Shown one piece after another: positions 27,573-32,223 of a stretch of 32,223 bases of DNA. Below the pieces are notes generated by a model. The model ran no database searches. It was not told where the DNA came from and saw only the letters and a program-made list of their open reading frames with translations. Both the position numbers and the translations under genes were made by a program. This stretch comes from a virus. Where the stretch lies: the IMG/VR virus record IMGVR_UViG_3300027770_004798, positions 1 to 32,223 of that record. One strand, written 5' to 3'. Positions within the stretch are counted from its first letter, which is position 1; every line of letters begins with the position of its first letter.

Positions 27573-28538
27573 ATGGGACAGTTTATTTTAGAAAACAAAT
27601 TTTCACTCTTGGAGAACAATAAGAGACTGGTATATCCTATTGAGGAATCTGTTCGCCAGGCAATTCCTCTTTGGATGAAGTTTTATTGCTATGAATATTC
27701 AAATACTGTTTTGGGTAGAGCTGGAATGAAAAAATCATCAAACGGTGACGGTTCCGCAATACCAGGGTTGATGGCGAAAGAAAAAGCACAAATATTTCTT
27801 CCAGCACCTGTTAATTTTCAAACTCAGACATTACATAATTATGTTCCAGGACAAACTGATGCTAGGAATGTAATTCCAGATAATTTTTTAGTATCTGCAG
27901 CCAATAATGGTTTGGACCTGCTTTTGGACTATCTTGGCATTGATAAAGACAAGGGCTTGGCGCGGTTGGCCCGAATAAGGGAGATCCAAAAAAATCTAGA
28001 GAAGAATTTGAGTATTAGTGGATTTGCTTCTGATATGAGCTTTGATACTCTTGATGCTATATATGTTGGTAATGGTCCTTCTAGAAGTTATGAAATAAGA
28101 ATGACTCTTCCCTGTTTTACTACTGCCGATTCTAAAGCAGCAGGAGCAATTATACGAGCATTTGAAGCATTATCCTTGCCAACCGCTAGAGGATTGGGAT
28201 TTACAGTATTATCAAAATCTTATCATCCACCGTTATGGATATTTGGAATAGGTCCAGGAGATGAGTATAAATTTGATCCAGAATGGTCTGGTCAACCTCA
28301 AGTTTGTGTTCTCAAAGGTGTAGCACATAAGAAAACAGCATTTGAAACAAATTCTCTAGCGGCGGTTGGTAGTGGAACTGATTTAAAACCTGTCGCATAC
28401 TCACTTACTCTGTCATTCCAGGAATTAGAACCAGCATTCAGATTTACAACTCCTGGATCTGAAACATCAACACAAATTACAAATCGTTCTGGTATTCTTA
28501 TGACTACAGGATCAAATGTAGGTGTAAGGAAATCTTAA
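27573..28538 (+). CDS. 48: gp48-like baseplate tail tube cap
   Basis: A 321-aa protein (T4 gp48 is 364). It starts MGQFILENKFSLLENNKRLV and has VRQAIPLWMKFYCYEY, FLPAPVNFQTQTLHNYVPGQ, DTLDAIYVGNGPSRSYEIRM and LGFTVLSKSYHPPLWIFGIG, then a C-terminal strand pair (YSLTLSFQELEPAFRF). With the adjacent gp53- and gp54-like genes this supports the tail tube cap on the baseplate. Its short tail (TGSNVGVRKS) stops one base before gp53. Confidence 0.8.
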   Translation: MGQFILENKFSLLENNKRLVYPIEESVRQAIPLWMKFYCYEYSNTVLGRAGMKKSSNGDGSAIPGLMAKEKAQIFLPAPVNFQTQTLHNYVPGQTDARNVIPDNFLVSAANNGLDLLLDYLGIDKDKGLARLARIREIQKNLEKNLSISGFASDMSFDTLDAIYVGNGPSRSYEIRMTLPCFTTADSKAAGAIIRAFEALSLPTARGLGFTVLSKSYHPPLWIFGIGPGDEYKFDPEWSGQPQVCVLKGVAHKKTAFETNSLAAVGSGTDLKPVAYSLTLSFQELEPAFRFTTPGSETSTQITNRSGILMTTGSNVGVRKS

Positions 28539-28539
28539 T

Positions 28540-29487
28540 ATGTTATTTAACAAATATCCTCAACTGACATACAAGTTTGGAAATAAAGATATTCAGGTAG
28601 TGGATATATTTAAAAACATATCATTTTCAAATGTGGATACAAGTTATGCGTTTCGCGACTATTACATTGAAGATGGAGAAACTCCAGAATCGGTAGCAAT
28701 CAAACTTTATGGATCTTCCAATTTATCCTGGTTGATCCTGCTTGTAAATAACTTTACAAGATTACAGGACGACTGGTTTGTTTCTCAATTAGAATATCTT
28801 GGTCAACAAGAATCAAAATTTGGTGGTAACGCATATTATGTACCAGCACTTCCAGATCTAAAGATAGGAGATATCTTGGTAAGAGTAACTGGAACCGCAG
28901 GAACTGCTGCGACATCTGTTGACTCAACATCATATTTCCATGTAGCAGACTATGATCCATATTTTAGAAAAATAAGAGGAATATGTGGTGGCACTGGAAG
29001 CATATCCAAAGGGGATCTTGTACTGATTGCTAGACAAAATCCAGAAAATGGAACAGTAGCTCCCATATACTTCAACAATCAAGGCGATCCTTCACAACTT
29101 ACTAACTATACAAATATTCTTTATAAGGAATCATATAATAAAAGTGTTCTTTATTTTTACGATTCATACAGTGTCATACTAGATCCGTATAGATTTTCTA
29201 TATCTGGTAGAACATCCATTAATTCTAATACAACATATTTGAATACAACAGATACCACCACTGAGAATAACTTTGCTTTGTGTTTATTATATCGTTATGG
29301 TATATGTGGAGGAACAATGCCTGTAGGTGTTTTAAAGAAAACCTTGGGTGAAGACGAATTTGCTAAATACATTAACAAGCAAAAAATAAAGGTATTAAAT
29401 CCAGAGCATGTTGCAAATGTTCTGAGTGTCATAGAAAGTGCTATAGAAACTGACACCGTGTCTAAAACATTCATAATAGAAATATAA
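28540..29487 (+). CDS. 53: gp53-like baseplate wedge protein
   Basis: A 315-aa protein. The N-terminal 90 residues match gp53: MLFNKYPQLTYKFGNKDIQV, VDIFKNISFS, then YYIEDGETPESVAIKLYGSS with LSWLILLVNNFTRLQDDWFV, a LysM-like unit. T4 gp53 (196 aa) helps join the six wedges around the hub. The extra 120 residues include a beta domain (IGDILVRVTGTAGTAAT) and a conserved end (EFAKYINKQKIKVLNPEHVA). A gap of 3 nt precedes the next gene. Confidence 0.85.
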   Translation: MLFNKYPQLTYKFGNKDIQVVDIFKNISFSNVDTSYAFRDYYIEDGETPESVAIKLYGSSNLSWLILLVNNFTRLQDDWFVSQLEYLGQQESKFGGNAYYVPALPDLKIGDILVRVTGTAGTAATSVDSTSYFHVADYDPYFRKIRGICGGTGSISKGDLVLIARQNPENGTVAPIYFNNQGDPSQLTNYTNILYKESYNKSVLYFYDSYSVILDPYRFSISGRTSINSNTTYLNTTDTTTENNFALCLLYRYGICGGTMPVGVLKKTLGEDEFAKYINKQKIKVLNPEHVANVLSVIESAIETDTVSKTFIIEI

Positions 29488-29490
29488 AAT

Positions 29491-32223
29491 ATGCCAAGTT
29501 TTCCTAAAGATCTAGAAAATCAAACAAATACAGCGCAGATGTCACCATATACATCTGCACAAGATTCCATTTTACATCCAAATGAATCTAGAATAGAATC
29601 CTTAGTACTTTCCAAAAAAGATAAAAGTGGTAAAGACATTGAGTTTCAACTATTACCATGGCCTGGTTCTAAGGTGGTTCTTCGTCCTCCATTGTCTCAT
29701 ATTTCATTCACAGAATCAATACCAAATAATTGTATATTTGGAAGTATGGTTGTATATGATGATAGAAATTGGATTGATGAGTTTAGATTTACTGGAAGCG
29801 AACAAGTTGAAATTAAATTCAAGATTGGTCCAAAAAAAGAAAATGATGAATCTAAGGATTCCGATAAACTTATAACTCTTAAGTTTCAGATCTACAACGC
29901 CAAATCAATATCAGACGAAACAGATTTTACTCAGACAAATACACTAGATGAAAGATTAAGTGTTTGGAAACTTGAATTTGTAAGTTCTGATGTGTTCTAT
30001 AACACATATTTTTCTAAAATTCAAGATCAGTATAATGATACCACATTTGTTGGTCGTATATCTACTGGATATACGGGGGACATTAGTGCTAGTCCAAATA
30101 TAGAGGATAGAGTAGAAAAAATAGGATATATTGATACCTTATTTAAACAGTTGAAGTTTAAAGTCAATTCAGTTGATTCATCAACCAATTATATTTGGTT
30201 AAAACCGCACAATTTATCATACCCCTTCATGAAGTCCCAGGGAAGATTAAAGTTGTTACCTCTTTTGAATTATATTGCTAATTTTAGTTGTAACGATAAA
30301 GATAAAACTGTGGATTATGTTGTATGGGAAGATAGAGATGGCTGGAATTTTAGATCCATCTATACAATGGTAAAAGATGAAAAGGCAGTAGATGGATTTA
30401 CAATAACATCAGATTTGACAAATCCTAATAGAATACTTGGATTTCAGGTGGTCAGTGAATATAATATTGAAAATCTTTTAGAAAATGGTGGATTATTTTC
30501 TAACTATATGAGAGAAAATCCATTTTATTCTCCTCATGCCAGCAAGTCACAATTTACCAACTATAATGGATTTGTACAGAGATATGAAAATACAGGATTT
30601 GAAAGTCCAATTTTTAATATGGATGTAGGCCTTCAGTTTCCTCAACATGACATTTTATATAATTATTTTCATGGTAAAGACTCAAAACCTTTAACAAAAA
30701 TTGAAAACTATCCTCTAGTTTCTAAATCCAATTTAGACAACATTTTCACAGAAGTAACTCAATATACCCCAGATGGTGCTGGAGATGATGCATCATCTTT
30801 TTTATCCTTTGAAGTAGGTAATAATGTTTATGGATTTATGGATAAATCCATTAGATTGAATAATCCATATCCAGCAAATTCGTGGAACCAATATGGAGAT
30901 AATTATATTCCAGATTTGCCATTCAGCGATATCGCTTATGTTCCACAGTTTGACATAACCAATTCGTATGAAACGGGAGATGGCAAAGACTTAATCAACT
31001 ATTATCATTATGTTAGAAAACCACTATTAGAGAAAAGATCAGAGTATAAAAGACTAAAAGATATTAAACGCAAATGGGAAGTATATCGTTGTACCATTTG
31101 TTGCCATGAAAATGGTGCTTTAGGTTCAACTGCTGACATTGCGATTCTACAAAATCCAGGAGGCGCAACAGGAATTACATATTCCTTATTGTTTGGTCCA
31201 ACTGGAATCTACGCATCAAAGGATGACACTTATAAGGTTATTGCTGCTGGATCCTTTACCGATACTCTAAATTATCAAGCAGGAAATACCTTCTACCAGA
31301 GAGGATTGACATATTCATACGATCTCACTAAAGCACCGTACAATGAAACTCTGGGTCAGTTCTTTAATCTAACTGGACCAACTGCTCCAGAAGCATATAC
31401 TAAATTTGTAATTGATAGAGCAACTCAACAATATGATATTATAATTTCAAAATTTGAAGAACGCAAGACTGATCTTGAGGCGTTTGTTAATACAAATGTT
31501 GATCGCTATAAGAAAACTGCCGATGATATATTTGCTTCGGTACAAATCACCAAAGTGGGAGATCCACAACGAGATCTCGTCGCTCCTCAACCACGACCAA
31601 TAGATTTACTACAAGGAATCTCAAACCGATTCATGGGAGATGCCATAATCGGAGAACAACTTACTGATTGGCCAATCACTTCATATGAATTTGGAATGGT
31701 TCCACATTCCAAGGTTGGAGTGAACACAGGAATTGCTCAAGTAGCATTTGGCGTTGATCCAACTCCCGCACTACGATCAACGATAACATTTAGAAGTCTT
31801 GATGGTGGACCAGTCGGTGGTAATAACAATTGTAATGGAACTGAAAGATGGTGTAATTGTTGTTCTGGAGGAATCCTAACTAATGATTTTATTTGTATTG
31901 AATTTGGAGATGATTTCGAAGAACGAATCAATGCAGCAACACAAGAATGCAAAGATAGAGATCCATGTAACTGTCGGCTGATTCAGGTGGTGGATGGAAC
32001 CGTCCCCAGTGGTCCCTTTGTTGGTCCGTGTACGGTACAAGTACCTCATGTACCAGTACCTAGTGATCTCCGTGACTGTATTCCTATACCACCAAATGAG
32101 AATGGATGTCAAGATAATACTGTTCCTTGTTGTTTCACTGCGGACAATGAACCTGGATCGTTTTGTTTCTGTCTGGATCCTGTTATATGCGAAACAATAC
32201 AAGGATCTCAAGTAGATAATTGT
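29491..32223 (+). CDS. Giant hub-like virion protein, 3' end missing
   Basis: Open to the window edge with no stop in 911 codons. Residues 1-120 start MPSFPKDLENQTNTAQMSPY and include RPPLSHISFTESIPNN with a beta-barrel (SMVVYDDRNWIDEFRFTGSE). Residues about 210-300 have LLPLLNYIANFS and DYVVWEDRDGWNFRSI, like the hub proteins related to T4 gp27. Residues 300-770 are long structured regions ending in a coiled segment (SKFEERKTDLEAFVN). From about 779 on there are 17 cysteines in some 130 residues, in pairs such as WCNCC and CFCLD, like disulphide-rich EGF- or knottin-type repeats. It follows gp53, the place of the large virion protein called VrlC in T4-like cyanophages. The 3' end is outside the window. 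Confidence 0.65.
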   Translation, partial: MPSFPKDLENQTNTAQMSPYTSAQDSILHPNESRIESLVLSKKDKSGKDIEFQLLPWPGSKVVLRPPLSHISFTESIPNNCIFGSMVVYDDRNWIDEFRFTGSEQVEIKFKIGPKKENDESKDSDKLITLKFQIYNAKSISDETDFTQTNTLDERLSVWKLEFVSSDVFYNTYFSKIQDQYNDTTFVGRISTGYTGDISASPNIEDRVEKIGYIDTLFKQLKFKVNSVDSSTNYIWLKPHNLSYPFMKSQGRLKLLPLLNYIANFSCNDKDKTVDYVVWEDRDGWNFRSIYTMVKDEKAVDGFTITSDLTNPNRILGFQVVSEYNIENLLENGGLFSNYMRENPFYSPHASKSQFTNYNGFVQRYENTGFESPIFNMDVGLQFPQHDILYNYFHGKDSKPLTKIENYPLVSKSNLDNIFTEVTQYTPDGAGDDASSFLSFEVGNNVYGFMDKSIRLNNPYPANSWNQYGDNYIPDLPFSDIAYVPQFDITNSYETGDGKDLINYYHYVRKPLLEKRSEYKRLKDIKRKWEVYRCTICCHENGALGSTADIAILQNPGGATGITYSLLFGPTGIYASKDDTYKVIAAGSFTDTLNYQAGNTFYQRGLTYSYDLTKAPYNETLGQFFNLTGPTAPEAYTKFVIDRATQQYDIIISKFEERKTDLEAFVNTNVDRYKKTADDIFASVQITKVGDPQRDLVAPQPRPIDLLQGISNRFMGDAIIGEQLTDWPITSYEFGMVPHSKVGVNTGIAQVAFGVDPTPALRSTITFRSLDGGPVGGNNNCNGTERWCNCCSGGILTNDFICIEFGDDFEERINAATQECKDRDPCNCRLIQVVDGTVPSGPFVGPCTVQVPHVPVPSDLRDCIPIPPNENGCQDNTVPCCFTADNEPGSFCFCLDPVICETIQGSQVDNC

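Overview
The window is part of the genome of a lytic T4-like myovirus. The order gp33 then gp32, and a baseplate and head block holding gp4-, gp54-, gp26-, gp48-, gp53- and hub-like genes, are its clearest marks. Seven tRNA genes, short or overlapping gene junctions, host-type sigma70 promoters and low GC fit an aquatic, possibly cyanobacterial, host. Several small genes look like ones I remember from T4-like cyanophages. No photosynthesis gene lies here, so the host stays open.

Region 1 (1-8894) is a same-strand cassette of accessory genes. Almost all begin with the same ten-residue leader, M-K-[ST]-F-K-x-x-[IL]-x-E. It matches the capsid-targeting sequence of the T4 internal proteins (MKTYQEFIAE) and ends in the [IL]-x-E cleavage signal of the T4 prohead protease gp21. 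The rest of each protein is unrelated to its neighbours: a Nudix hydrolase, an RyR-like domain, two proteins sharing an S-x6-GG-x3-W motif, a repeat protein, a protein ending in a type I restriction specificity-subunit-like domain, and unknowns. My reading is a set of proteins packed in the head, trimmed by the protease and injected with the DNA, probably against host defences. Two further tagged genes lie at 15220 and, inside a tRNA cluster, at 16964 (minus strand).

Region 2 (8929-17921) holds small genes. They include an HNH endonuclease, a very acidic protein, a DUF2693-like protein, tiny membrane proteins, an HExxH protein, an HTH protein behind a pseudoknot-like leader, a deaminase-like protein, a GroES-like co-chaperonin and six tRNAs. 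A promoter-to-terminator stretch of about 215 nt without an ORF (12675-12891) is a candidate non-coding RNA.

Region 3 (17939-20930) carries an RmlA/RmlB-type dTDP-sugar pair, a truncated third sugar gene, an Sm-like small protein, tRNA-Arg and membrane or small proteins.

Region 4 (20927-32223) is mainly virion structure. It has two minus-strand structural genes, gp33 and gp32 on plus, a minus-strand block (gp4, gp54, gp26, a 52-aa gene and a 317-aa protein), then plus-strand gp48, gp53 and a hub-like giant gene that runs off the window with a cysteine-rich end. Nine consensus-like sigma70 promoters drive the small-gene regions; several overlap the stop codon of the preceding gene. All calls rest on reading by eye and memory of families; no search was run.
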